Assembly: GCF_016461825.1 (NCBI RefSeq)
Contig: NZ_JAEMNU010000138.1
Coordinates: 19,682-82,909, forward strand
Direction: 5' to 3'
Length of the DNA stretch: 63,228 nucleotides
Origin: Rugamonas violacea
GTDB taxonomy: Bacteria > Pseudomonadota > Gammaproteobacteria > Burkholderiales > Burkholderiaceae_D
Shown: in pieces, positions 17,361-26,383 of the stretch
Position numbering within the stretch: position 1 is the stretch's first letter
Layout: every line of letters begins with the position of its first letter
Position numbers and translations under genes: made by a program
Notes under the pieces: model-generated
Database searches by the model: none
Seen by the model: only the letters and a program-made list of their open reading frames with translations
Told to the model about the DNA's origin: nothing

Positions 17361-17608
17361 ACCCGCTCCGTTCGCATTGAAGAGCCGCCCGCGCGGCCGC
17401 GCCCTTGGTCGGCGGCCCGGTCCGGTGGCTCGATTGCGGCCATGCTAAGCCAGAAAAGCGTGCTTGTCGACAATCTGCGGCGGTATTTCGCTTTCTCCGC
17501 CGGAATGCGCCACGCCCCCGCTTTTCACTCTGCGATTTGCTCTGTTTCCCTAGGCAAACTCGCCAATATTGCGCTACAGTATGGGTCGCTCCTTCACTTG
17601 ACCGCTCC
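17361..17608. promoter_or_regulatory. divergent promoter region between the two pilus systems
   Basis: A 248-bp gap separates mshE (leftward) from the ABC ATPase (rightward). It is less GC-rich than its surroundings in the 17450-17600 part. TACAGT at 17575-17580 could be a -10 box for the rightward unit, but no convincing -35 pairs with it. No clear operator was seen. Confidence 0.4.
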
Positions 17609-18325
17609 ATGACCGTTCCCGCCTTGCGCTTCCAGCACATCGTCAAGCGTTACGCCGAGCGCGGCGTGCTCGACGGCGTCGATCTGCAGGTCATGCCGGG
17701 CGAATTTTTCGGCCTGGTCGGCGTCAACGGCGCCGGCAAGACCAGCCTGATCAAGTGTCTGTTCGATTTTTGCGCGCTCGACGGCGGCGACATCGCCATC
17801 TTCGGCCAGCCGCACCGGCTGGCCGCCGCCCGCGCGCCGCTGAGCTTTTTGCCGGAGCGCTTCATGCCGCCCTACTACCTGACCGGCGCCGACTTCCTGC
17901 GCTACGTGCTGACGCTGCAACAGATCGCCTACGACGCCGAGGCGGTGGCGCGGCTCATGCACGCGCTCGACCTGGAGCCGGCCGCCCTGAAACGCACCGT
18001 GCGCGGCTACTCGAAAGGCATGACGCAAAAGCTCGGCCTGGCCGCCTGCCTGCTGGCGCGCAAGCCGATGCTGGTGCTCGACGAGCCGATGAGCGGACTC
18101 GACCCGAAGGCGCGCGCCCTGCTCAAGGACGAGCTGGCGCGCTGGCGCGCCGACGGCCACGGCCTGTTCTTCACCTCCCACGCGCTGGCCGACGTCGACG
18201 AGCTGTGCGACCGCATGGCCATCCTGCACCAGGGCCGCATCGCCTTCGCCGGCACGCCGGCGCAGTGCCGCGAACGCTACGCCGCCGCCAGCCTGGAGCA
18301 GGCCTTCATGCGCTGCATCGCCTAG
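17609..18325 (+). CDS. ABC transporter ATP-binding protein linked to the second pilus system
   Basis: A 238-residue ABC-2 type nucleotide-binding subunit. Walker A is GVNGAGKT (about 40-47), the signature is reduced to RGYSKGMTQKLGLA (about 132-145), Walker B is MLVLDEPMSG, and the switch His is in TSHAL. The matching permease is at 29880, twelve kilobases away at the far end of the same gene cluster, so the ABC pair brackets the pilus genes. Only 11 bp separate it from the next gene. The substrate is unknown. The layout recalls the Myxococcus PilH/PilI transporter needed for type IV pili. Confidence 0.88.
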   Translation: MTVPALRFQHIVKRYAERGVLDGVDLQVMPGEFFGLVGVNGAGKTSLIKCLFDFCALDGGDIAIFGQPHRLAAARAPLSFLPERFMPPYYLTGADFLRYVLTLQQIAYDAEAVARLMHALDLEPAALKRTVRGYSKGMTQKLGLAACLLARKPMLVLDEPMSGLDPKARALLKDELARWRADGHGLFFTSHALADVDELCDRMAILHQGRIAFAGTPAQCRERYAAASLEQAFMRCIA

Positions 18326-18336
18326 GACCGGCCGCC

Positions 18337-19830
18337 ATGTACCAGTCCCACTTCGGCCTGTCGCAGTCGCCGTTCGGCATCACGCCGAACCCGACCTTTT
18401 TCTATTCCGGCAACACCCGCGGCGAGATCCTGCAAGCCCTGCTGTACGTGGTTTGCCACGGCGAGGGCATCACCAAGGTCACCGGCGAGGTCGGCAGCGG
18501 CAAGACCATGCTGTGCCGCATGCTGGAGAGCCAGTTGCCGCCACACATCGAGGTGATCTACCTGGTCAACCCCAGCCTGTCGCCGCTGGAGGCGCTGTTC
18601 GCCATCGCCAGCGAACTGGGCCTGCAGCCGGACGGCAAGCGCGGCGACGAGGTGTTGCGCGAGCTGCACGCCGACCTGATCGGCAAGCACAGCGCCGGCC
18701 GCCAGGTGGTGCTGCTGGTCGAGGAGGCCCAGGCCATGCCGCTCGACACGCTGGAGGAAATCCGCCTGCTGACCAATCTGGAGACGGCCCACCACAAGCT
18801 GTTGCAGATCGTGCTGTTCGGCCAACCCGAACTCGACGAGCACCTGGATTTGCCGCATATGCGCCAGTTGAAGGAGCGCATCACCCACAGCTTCGAGGTG
18901 CCGGCCATGGCGCCCGAGCTGGTCGCCGACTTCCTCGACTTCCGCCTGCGCGCCGCCGGCTACCAGGGCGACGCGGCGTTCAGCGCGGCGGCGGCGCGGC
19001 TGATCGGGCGCACCTCGCAGGGCATTGTGCGGCGCATCAACATTCTGGCCGACAAGGCGCTGCTGGCCGCCTTCGCCGACGACAGCGCCACCGTGGAGGT
19101 GGCGCATGCGCGAAAAGCGATACAGGAAAGCCAGTTCGCAACCAAAAAAAGTATCATTTCGCCGCTCACCGCCGCCTTGTCGCTGGTGATCGTGTTGCTG
19201 CTGTGCGCCATCGGCTGGCTGGCGCTGCGCCCGCCGGCCGCGTCCGCGCCGGCGCCGGCGCTGTCGTTGGCACCGACATCGGCACCCTCGTTGGCCCCCG
19301 CCTTGGCGCCGTCGTTGGCAGCCTCGTCCGGCGCGGCGGCCAGCCGGCCGCCGCCGGCCACCAAGCCGGTCAAGCCGGCGGCCACGGCGGGGACGGCGGC
19401 GGCACTGGCCAGCGCCGAGCTGCTGCAGCAAACCCTGCGCGTCAGCGCGGCCTGGTTGCGCAGCGAACCCGGCGAGCGGCTCGGCCTGCAAATCGACAGC
19501 ATCCCGCTGACCGACCGGGTTCGCCTCGAACGCTTCCTCGGCGACCTGCGCGACGCCGTCGGCCTGAGCCAGATCCACCTCTATCCGCAGCGCATCGGCG
19601 GCGTCCTGCAGATCGCCATCGTCTACGGCAGCTACCCCAGCCAGGCCCAGGCCGAGGCGGTGCAAACCTTGCTGGCCGGCCGCTGGACCTTCCGCCCGCA
19701 GATCCGCGCCGTCAAGACGATCCGCGCCGAGGTGCGGGCGATCTGTGGCGCGGCAGGTGAAAAAGAGCCGTTCAAGACGCTTATTTGCCCGATCGAGGGC
19801 CAATCATTTGCCGTAGGATCACAATTGTAA
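18337..19830 (+). CDS. ExeA-type AAA ATPase fused to a SPOR-like domain
   Basis: A 497-residue inner-membrane protein. Residues 1-265 are an ExeA/MshM ATPase (MYQSHFGLSQSPFGITP start, Walker A GEVGSGKT, Walker B LLVEEAQ). One transmembrane helix follows (about 275-297), then an Ala/Pro/Ser spacer (about 300-355). The C-terminal domain (about 365-480) resembles the peptidoglycan-binding SPOR fold (IVYGSYPSQAQAEAVQTL). The arrangement is like DamX, with an ATPase in the cytoplasm and a wall-binding module in the periplasm. It probably escorts the secretin encoded next through the cell wall. MshM of the other system lacks this extension. Confidence 0.87.
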   Translation: MYQSHFGLSQSPFGITPNPTFFYSGNTRGEILQALLYVVCHGEGITKVTGEVGSGKTMLCRMLESQLPPHIEVIYLVNPSLSPLEALFAIASELGLQPDGKRGDEVLRELHADLIGKHSAGRQVVLLVEEAQAMPLDTLEEIRLLTNLETAHHKLLQIVLFGQPELDEHLDLPHMRQLKERITHSFEVPAMAPELVADFLDFRLRAAGYQGDAAFSAAAARLIGRTSQGIVRRINILADKALLAAFADDSATVEVAHARKAIQESQFATKKSIISPLTAALSLVIVLLLCAIGWLALRPPAASAPAPALSLAPTSAPSLAPALAPSLAASSGAAASRPPPATKPVKPAATAGTAAALASAELLQQTLRVSAAWLRSEPGERLGLQIDSIPLTDRVRLERFLGDLRDAVGLSQIHLYPQRIGGVLQIAIVYGSYPSQAQAEAVQTLLAGRWTFRPQIRAVKTIRAEVRAICGAAGEKEPFKTLICPIEGQSFAVGSQL

Positions 19831-19887
19831 GATCATGGCTATTGAAAATCTACAACACCTTGCACAGCTCCGGGGGCTGAAACAACA

Positions 19888-21837
19888 ATGAAAAAATTTT
19901 CCTCTCCCTTGCTTCCGGTGCTGTGCAGCGCCCTGCTGTCGGCCTGCGCCACGCGCAGCATGCCCAGCTCGCCGGCCCACATCACGGAGGCGCCGCGCGC
20001 CGTCGGCTCGATTCCCGAGACGGTGCAGCGCAGCACCGCCCTGCCGCCGCCCAAGGCCAGCGCCAAGGTGGAAACCTATAGCGTCACGGTGCACAAGGTG
20101 CCGGTGCAGTCGCTGCTGTTCGCCCTGGCGCGCGACGCCAGCCTGAACGTCGACATCCACCCCGGCATCGAAGGCACGGTGACCCTCAACGCGCTCGACC
20201 AGACGCTGCCCCAGTTGCTCAACCGCATCTCCAAGCAGGTCGACATGCGCTACGAGATCGACGGCAACAACCTGCTGGTGCTGCCCGACGCGCCGCACTG
20301 GCGCAACTACAAGGTCGACTACGTCAACATCGCGCGCAGCACCAGCAGCAGCGTCAACATCGCGACGCAGATCTCGACCACCGGCGGCGGCTCGAACAAC
20401 AACAGCAGCACCGGCAGCAGCAACAGCCCGGGCACCAGCAACGGCAACAACAGCGCCGGCGGCAACAACAACTCGACGACCTCGGTGAACAACCGCTCGG
20501 AGAACAATTTCTGGTACACGCTGGAAAAAAACATCCGCGACATGCTGCGGCCGACCAACATCAACGACAATCTGACCGATCCGCTGGCGGCCTTCCACGA
20601 CCAGTCGGCCGGCGCCCAGCCGCAGCAAGCACAGCAAGGGCAGCAAGGGCAGCAACAAGCGGCGCAACAGCAGGCGCAACAAGGCGGCATGCCGGGCATG
20701 CCCAACCAGCAGCCACAGCAGCCGATGCAGCAGCAACAGTACCAACCGCCGCCGCAGGCGCAATTCGACCCCGGCCAGTTCGGCCAGTCCGGCCAAGCCA
20801 GCCCGTCCGGCAAGGGCGGCAAGGCCAGCACCTCGGTGGTGGTCAACGTCGAGGGCGGCCTGATCGCCGTGCGCGCCACCGGCCGCCAGCACGAGAAGAT
20901 CCAGGAATTTCTCGACATCGTGCTCGGCGCGGCCAAGCGCCAGGTGCTGATCGAGGCCACCATCATCGAGGTGCGCCTGGGCGACCAATACCAGCAGGGC
21001 ATCAACTGGTCGAGCCTGAGCAACAGCGGCCTGCGCATGACCCAGGGCCAGGTCGGCCTCAACACCCTGCCGTCGGCCGTGGCGCCCGGCGTCTCGCCCG
21101 GCGTGTTCGTGCTCAACTACACCAATCCGACCTCGCGCCTGGGCAACATCGCCTCGACCATCCAGTTGCTCGAATCGTTCGGCAAGGTGAAAGTGCTGTC
21201 GAGCCCGAAAATCAGCGTGCTGAACAACCAGACCGCGCTGCTCAAGGTGGTCGACAACAACATCTTCTTCACCATCAAGGTGACGCCGGCGGTGCGTTCG
21301 AGCGACGGCAACACCATCACCACGCCGGCCACCTACGAGTCGCGGCTGGAAACGGTGCCGGTCGGCTTCGTCATGAGCGTGACGCCGCAGATCGCCGAAA
21401 ACGACGAGGTGACCCTCAACGTGCGCCCCACCATCACCCGCATCGTCGGCTATGTGCAGGACCCGAATCCGGCGCTGGCCGAGGGCAAGGTGGTCAGCAA
21501 GGTGCCGGTGATCCAGGCGCGCGAACTGGAATCGATCATGAAGGTGGCCAGCGGCCAGGTGGCGGTGATGGGCGGCCTGATGCAGGACTCGGTCGACAAC
21601 AGCAAGGACGGCGTGCCCGGCCTGAGCTCGCTGCCGGTGGTCGGCGACCTGTTCGCCTACCGCAATGAGAACAACACCAAGACCGAGCTGGTCATCTTCA
21701 TGCGGCCGGTGGTGGTCAAGGACGCCAGCCTGAACGGCGACTACAAGGACTTCCGTTACATGTTGCCGGACCAGCAAGCGCTGAACCGGCAACCGTACGG
21801 CGAAGCGGCCGCGCCGGCCGCTGGAGGTCGCCCATGA
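19888..21837 (+). CDS. secretin lipoprotein of the second MSHA-like system
   Basis: A 649-residue secretin of the MshL/PilQ class. The signal peptide ends in LLSACAT (lipobox LSAC, Cys about 18). STN-like domains occupy about 60-150. Two low-complexity linkers follow, Asn/Ser/Gly-rich at about 170-208 and Gln-rich at about 247-292, then the secretin domain with LPVVGDLFAYR near the end. It overlaps the following TPR gene by 4 nt. Unlike MshL of the neighbouring system it has the long Gln-rich insertion. Confidence 0.92.
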   Translation: MKKFSSPLLPVLCSALLSACATRSMPSSPAHITEAPRAVGSIPETVQRSTALPPPKASAKVETYSVTVHKVPVQSLLFALARDASLNVDIHPGIEGTVTLNALDQTLPQLLNRISKQVDMRYEIDGNNLLVLPDAPHWRNYKVDYVNIARSTSSSVNIATQISTTGGGSNNNSSTGSSNSPGTSNGNNSAGGNNNSTTSVNNRSENNFWYTLEKNIRDMLRPTNINDNLTDPLAAFHDQSAGAQPQQAQQGQQGQQQAAQQQAQQGGMPGMPNQQPQQPMQQQQYQPPPQAQFDPGQFGQSGQASPSGKGGKASTSVVVNVEGGLIAVRATGRQHEKIQEFLDIVLGAAKRQVLIEATIIEVRLGDQYQQGINWSSLSNSGLRMTQGQVGLNTLPSAVAPGVSPGVFVLNYTNPTSRLGNIASTIQLLESFGKVKVLSSPKISVLNNQTALLKVVDNNIFFTIKVTPAVRSSDGNTITTPATYESRLETVPVGFVMSVTPQIAENDEVTLNVRPTITRIVGYVQDPNPALAEGKVVSKVPVIQARELESIMKVASGQVAVMGGLMQDSVDNSKDGVPGLSSLPVVGDLFAYRNENNTKTELVIFMRPVVVKDASLNGDYKDFRYMLPDQQALNRQPYGEAAAPAAGGRP

Positions 21838-23387
21838 GCTTATTGATGCAGGCCTTGAAGAAGGCCGAACGTGCCAAACAGAACAGCAGCCCGGAGGCCG
21901 AGCTGGAGAAACCATCGGAGGCCTTCGACGAGGTGCTGTCGCTGGCCCCGCTCGAACAGCCGGCCGCCGCGCCGCGCGCCGAGTCGGCCGGGCTGAGCCT
22001 GTCGCCGCTGGCCGAGGCCGGCCTGACGCCGCCGCACACGCCGCCGCACACGCTGATGAACACGCCGATGCACACGCCGCAGAGCACGGCGCCCTCGCCG
22101 TCGTCGGCGGCGGCACCGACTGCGCCGCTCGAATTCGCCGTCGACGGCCTGCCGCCGATTCCAGTGCTGAACGTGGCCGCCGAGGTGATCCACGACCCGG
22201 TGCCGCCGCAAGCCAGGCACCATGGCGCCGAGCCGGCCGCCGCGCCGGCCGCCAGCCACGCGCCGGCGCAGGGCAACGCCGGCGGCCAGCCGGGCCACGC
22301 CGCCGGCGCCGCCAAAGCCAGCGCCGCCAAGCCGGCGCCGCGCAGCGGCGCGCGCGCCCGCGCCGCCGCGCCGGCCGAGGCCAGGGCCGGCCTCGAACCG
22401 GCCACCTTGCGCCTGATCGGCCTGGGCAGCCTGGCCGCCGTGATCGCGCTGGTGTTCGGCTATATGTATTGGCAGGGCGTGTACGGCAGCGGCTCCGGCG
22501 CCCGCCTGCCGATGGTGCCGATGCCGCCGCTCAACGCCACCGGCGCCACCGGCGCCACCGTGGTGGTGGCCGCGCAGCAAGACGGCGCCGCCGAGTCGAC
22601 ACCGGCGCCGGCCGAAGCGGCAGCCGCGCCGCCGCGCGAAGCCCTGATGGCGCAGCAACTGGCCGAGGCGCAGGCGCGCCTGCAACAACTGGCGCAGGCG
22701 CCGCCGGCGCCGCGCGCCGAGGCACTGCCGCCGGTGGTGGCGGCCGACAGCGGCGACATCAAGGTGCAGCGCCACCACGTCGCGCCGCAACTCAACCCGG
22801 CGCTGCAGAGCGGCTACCAAGCCTTCAACGGCGGCGACCTGGCCCAGGCGCGCGAGCAGTACGACGCCGTGCTGCGGCAGGACCAGAACAACCGCGACGC
22901 CCTGCTCGGCCTGGCCGCGCTGGCGCTGCGCCAGCGCCAGGACCAGCAGGCCGCCGGCCTGTACGCCCGCCTGCTCGAACTCGACCCCAACGACGCCGAG
23001 GCGCTGGCCGGCCTGATCGGCCTGCGCCAGGGCGACCCCGGCCAGAACGAACTGCGCCTGAAGAAGCTGCTGCAGGGCGCGCCCGACTCGGCGCCGCTGC
23101 TGTTCGCGCTGGGCAACCTGTACGCCCGCCAAGGCCGCTGGCCCGAGGCCCAGCCGCTCTACTTCAACGCCTTCGGCGCCGCCCCGGCCAACGCCGACTA
23201 CGCCTTCAACCTGGCCGTCGCGCTGGACCGGCTGAACCAGCCCAAGCTGGCGCTGAACTACTACCAGCGCGCGCTGGCGCTGGCCCAGAGCGGCCCGGCC
23301 AACTTCGACCCGGCGGCGCTGCGCCGCCGCACCCAGGAGCTGGGCGCCGCCGCGGAGGCGGCCGGCACGGGCGCGCCGACGCGCTGA
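21834..23387 (+). CDS. TPR protein of the second pilus system (MshN/GspB-like)
   Basis: A 517-residue bitopic protein. MSLLMQALKKAERAKQ is the start seen in MshN/GspB-like partners of ExeA. A long Ala/Pro-rich region (about 20-180) precedes a transmembrane helix (about 190-212), another Ala-rich spacer, and C-terminal TPRs (about 320-500). It is the counterpart of MshN with the TPRs in the periplasm, and probably works with the AAA-SPOR protein and the secretin. Confidence 0.82.
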   Translation: MSLLMQALKKAERAKQNSSPEAELEKPSEAFDEVLSLAPLEQPAAAPRAESAGLSLSPLAEAGLTPPHTPPHTLMNTPMHTPQSTAPSPSSAAAPTAPLEFAVDGLPPIPVLNVAAEVIHDPVPPQARHHGAEPAAAPAASHAPAQGNAGGQPGHAAGAAKASAAKPAPRSGARARAAAPAEARAGLEPATLRLIGLGSLAAVIALVFGYMYWQGVYGSGSGARLPMVPMPPLNATGATGATVVVAAQQDGAAESTPAPAEAAAAPPREALMAQQLAEAQARLQQLAQAPPAPRAEALPPVVAADSGDIKVQRHHVAPQLNPALQSGYQAFNGGDLAQAREQYDAVLRQDQNNRDALLGLAALALRQRQDQQAAGLYARLLELDPNDAEALAGLIGLRQGDPGQNELRLKKLLQGAPDSAPLLFALGNLYARQGRWPEAQPLYFNAFGAAPANADYAFNLAVALDRLNQPKLALNYYQRALALAQSGPANFDPAALRRRTQELGAAAEAAGTGAPTR

Positions 23388-23440
23388 GCGCGGCCGCCGC
23401 AGCACCCCCGACAGCACAGGACAACACGGCATACCACTAC

Positions 23441-25171
23441 ATGGCAGAACAAGCAAAACTCCCGCTCGGCAAACTGCTGATCCAGAAAGGCGTCATCAGC
23501 GAGGACCAGCTGCGCATCGCGCTGATCGAGCAAAAGCGCAGCAACGAGCCGCTCGGCAAGCTGCTCATCACGCTCGGCTTCGTCACCGAGGCGACGGTGC
23601 GCGAGGCGCTGTCGGAAAACCTCAAGCAGCAGACCGCCGACCTGGGCAACCTGGTGGTCGACGCCATCGCCCTCAAGCTGATCCCCAAGGAGGTGGCCAA
23701 GCGCTACCGCGTCTTCCCCATCGTCTACGAGCGGCACAGCGACAACCTGATCCTGGCGATGGCCGACACCAGCAACATCGTCGCGCTCGACCAGATCAGC
23801 GCGATGCTGGTCAAGGGCATCACGGTGACGCCGCTGCTGGTCAACGATTCCGACATCTCGCGCGCGATCGACCAGTACTACGGCTTCGAGCTGTCGATCG
23901 ACGGCATCCTGCACGAGATCGAAACGGGCGAGGTCAACTACCAAAGCCTGGGCACCGTGTCCGACGAGTACAGCCAGCCGATGGTGCGGCTGATCGACGC
24001 GCTGCTGGCCGACGCCGTGCAGAACGGCGCCTCCGACCTGCACTTCGAGCCGGAGCAAAGCTTCCTGCGCATCCGCTACCGCATCGACGGCATCCTGCGG
24101 CAGATCCGCAGCCTGCACAAGTCCTACTGGCCGGCCATGGCGGTGCGGCTCAAGGTCATCAGCAACATGAACATCGCCGAGACCCGCGCGCCGCAGGACG
24201 GCCGCATCTCGATCAAGTTCTCCGGCCGGCAGATCGACTTCCGCGCCTCGGCCCAGCCGACCACCCACGGCGAGAATTTCGTGCTGCGCGTGCTCGACCG
24301 GCAAAAAGGCATCGTCCCGCTCGACGGCCTCGGCCTGGGCGAGGACGAGCTGAGCCTGCTCAAGCTGATGATCGCCCGGCCCGACGGCGTGATCCTGGTG
24401 ACCGGCCCGACCGGCAGCGGCAAGACCACCACGCTGTATTCGATCCTCAACCACATCAACACCGAGAGCGTCAACATCATGACGCTGGAGGACCCGGTCG
24501 AGTACCCGATGAACATGATCCGGCAGACCTCGGTCAACGAGTCGGCCAAGATGGGCTTCGCCGAGGGCATCCGCTCGATGATGCGGCAGGACCCGGACAT
24601 CATCCTGGTCGGCGAGATCCGCGACAAGGAGACCGCCGAGATGGCCTTCGCCGCCGCCATGACCGGCCACCAGGTGTATTCGACGCTGCACACCAACTCG
24701 GCGATCGGCTCGGTGTCGCGCCTGCTCGACATCGGCATCGTGCCCGACATCATGGCCGGCAACATCATCGGCATCGTCGCCCAGCGCCTGGTGCGCAAGC
24801 TGTGCCCGCACTGCCGCGCGCCGGCCCGGGCCGACGCGCTGGAACGGCGCCTGCTCGGCCTGGCCGTCGAGGACGAGGGCGAGGGCGGCGGCGCCGAGCA
24901 GGCGCCGCGCACCATCTACCGCGCCGTCGGCTGCGAGCGCTGCGCCCACCAGGGCTACAAGGGGCGCATCGCGATCATCGAGCTGCTCAAGATGAGCGCC
25001 GAGCTCGACGAACTGGTGGCGCGCCGCGCCTCCTCGCGCGAGCTGAAGAACGCCGCCGCCGCCGCCGGCTTCCACTCGCTGGTCGACGACGGCGTGCGCC
25101 GCGTGCTCGAGGGCATCACCACGCTCGACGAGGTGGCGCGCGTGGTCGACCTGACCGACAGGCTCGCCTGA
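23441..25171 (+). CDS. GspE/MshE-type assembly ATPase with MshEN-like N-terminus
   Basis: A 576-residue cytoplasmic ATPase. Two N-terminal repeats (LPLGKLLIQKGVISEDQL and PLGKLLITLGFVTEATV) resemble the c-di-GMP-binding MshEN motif, though the second ends SENL where the consensus has Gln. The core carries Walker A GPTGSGKTTT, the Asp box RIRYRIDG, Walker B ILVGEIRD and the His box STLHTN. A zinc site is visible as CPHC ... CERC. The ATG at 23441 was chosen because it starts just before the first repeat; the ribosome-binding site is weak. It shares one base with the gspF-like gene. Confidence 0.92.
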   Translation: MAEQAKLPLGKLLIQKGVISEDQLRIALIEQKRSNEPLGKLLITLGFVTEATVREALSENLKQQTADLGNLVVDAIALKLIPKEVAKRYRVFPIVYERHSDNLILAMADTSNIVALDQISAMLVKGITVTPLLVNDSDISRAIDQYYGFELSIDGILHEIETGEVNYQSLGTVSDEYSQPMVRLIDALLADAVQNGASDLHFEPEQSFLRIRYRIDGILRQIRSLHKSYWPAMAVRLKVISNMNIAETRAPQDGRISIKFSGRQIDFRASAQPTTHGENFVLRVLDRQKGIVPLDGLGLGEDELSLLKLMIARPDGVILVTGPTGSGKTTTLYSILNHINTESVNIMTLEDPVEYPMNMIRQTSVNESAKMGFAEGIRSMMRQDPDIILVGEIRDKETAEMAFAAAMTGHQVYSTLHTNSAIGSVSRLLDIGIVPDIMAGNIIGIVAQRLVRKLCPHCRAPARADALERRLLGLAVEDEGEGGGAEQAPRTIYRAVGCERCAHQGYKGRIAIIELLKMSAELDELVARRASSRELKNAAAAAGFHSLVDDGVRRVLEGITTLDEVARVVDLTDRLA

Positions 25172-26376
25172 TGCCGCAATACATCTACCGCGCCATGGAC
25201 GCCGCCGGGCAAATGCTGCCGGGGAATATGGACGCCGCCAACGAGCCCGACCTGGAACTGCGCCTGCACCGCATGGGGCTCGACCTGATCGACTGCCGCG
25301 CCACCGGCCAGCGCGTGGTGGCGCTGGGCCGGCGCGAGATCAATCGCGGCGACCTGATCAACTTCTGCTTCCACATGGAGCAGCTGACCGGCGCCGGCGT
25401 GCCCATCCTCGAAGGCCTGGGCGACCTGCGCGACAGCCTGGACCACCCGCGCTTCCGCGAGATCATCACCGACCTGATCGAGAACATCGAGGGCGGCCTG
25501 CAACTGTCGGCCGCGCTGGCCGCCTACCCCGAGGTGTTCGACCTGACCTTCACCAGCCTGATCACCGCCGGCGAGCAGAGCGGCAAGCTGGCCGAGGTGT
25601 TCAAGAACCTGTCGGAGAGCCTGAAGTGGCAGGACGAGCTGGCCGCCCAGACCAAGAAGATCGTCATGTACCCGGCCGTGGTGGCGGTGGTGGTGATCGG
25701 CGTGACCTTCTTCCTGATGATCTACCTGGTGCCGCAGCTGACCGCCTTCATCAAGAACATGGGCAACGAGCTGCCGCTGCACACCAAGGTGCTGATCGCC
25801 GTCTCCAACGTCTTCATCGCCTACTGGTACGTGCTGCTGGCGCTGCCCTTCGCCGCCTGGTTCGGCCTGCGCGCCTGGCTGGCGCGCAGCGAGGCGGCGC
25901 GCTACGCCTTCGACGCCTTCAAGCTGCGCACCTGGCTGATCGGGCCGGTGCTGCACAAGATCATCCTGGCCCGCTTCGCCACCTTCTTCGCCATGATGTA
26001 CGCCTCCGGCATCACCATTTTGGAGTGCATCCGCCTGTCCGAGGGCATCGTCGGCAACCGCGTCGTCGCCGCCGGCCTGCGCCGCGCCGCCCAACTCATT
26101 TCCGAGGGCCAGGGGGTGACGGCGGCGTTCCAGAACACCGGCATCTTCCCGCCGCTGGTGATCCGCATGCTCAAGGTGGGCGAGGCCACCGGCGCCCTCG
26201 ACGGCGCGCTGCGCAACGTCAGCTACTTCTACAACCGCGAGGTCAAGGAGATGATCGAGAAGGTGCAGGCGATGATCGAGCCGGCCATGACGGTGATCCT
26301 GGGCCTGCTGCTGGGCTGGATCATGCTGTCGGTGCTGGGGCCGATTTACGACACCATCAGCAAGATCAAGACCTGA
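25171..26376 (+). CDS. GspF-family inner-membrane platform protein
   Basis: A 401-residue polytopic inner-membrane protein with duplicated GspF domains (MEQLTGAGVPILEGL and FAMMYASGITILECI) and three hydrophobic segments (about 165-190, 208-232 and 365-390). It is the platform for the ATPase encoded just upstream; start and stop codons overlap by one base. Confidence 0.93.
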   Translation: MPQYIYRAMDAAGQMLPGNMDAANEPDLELRLHRMGLDLIDCRATGQRVVALGRREINRGDLINFCFHMEQLTGAGVPILEGLGDLRDSLDHPRFREIITDLIENIEGGLQLSAALAAYPEVFDLTFTSLITAGEQSGKLAEVFKNLSESLKWQDELAAQTKKIVMYPAVVAVVVIGVTFFLMIYLVPQLTAFIKNMGNELPLHTKVLIAVSNVFIAYWYVLLALPFAAWFGLRAWLARSEAARYAFDAFKLRTWLIGPVLHKIILARFATFFAMMYASGITILECIRLSEGIVGNRVVAAGLRRAAQLISEGQGVTAAFQNTGIFPPLVIRMLKVGEATGALDGALRNVSYFYNREVKEMIEKVQAMIEPAMTVILGLLLGWIMLSVLGPIYDTISKIKT

Positions 26377-26383
26377 GGCCGCC

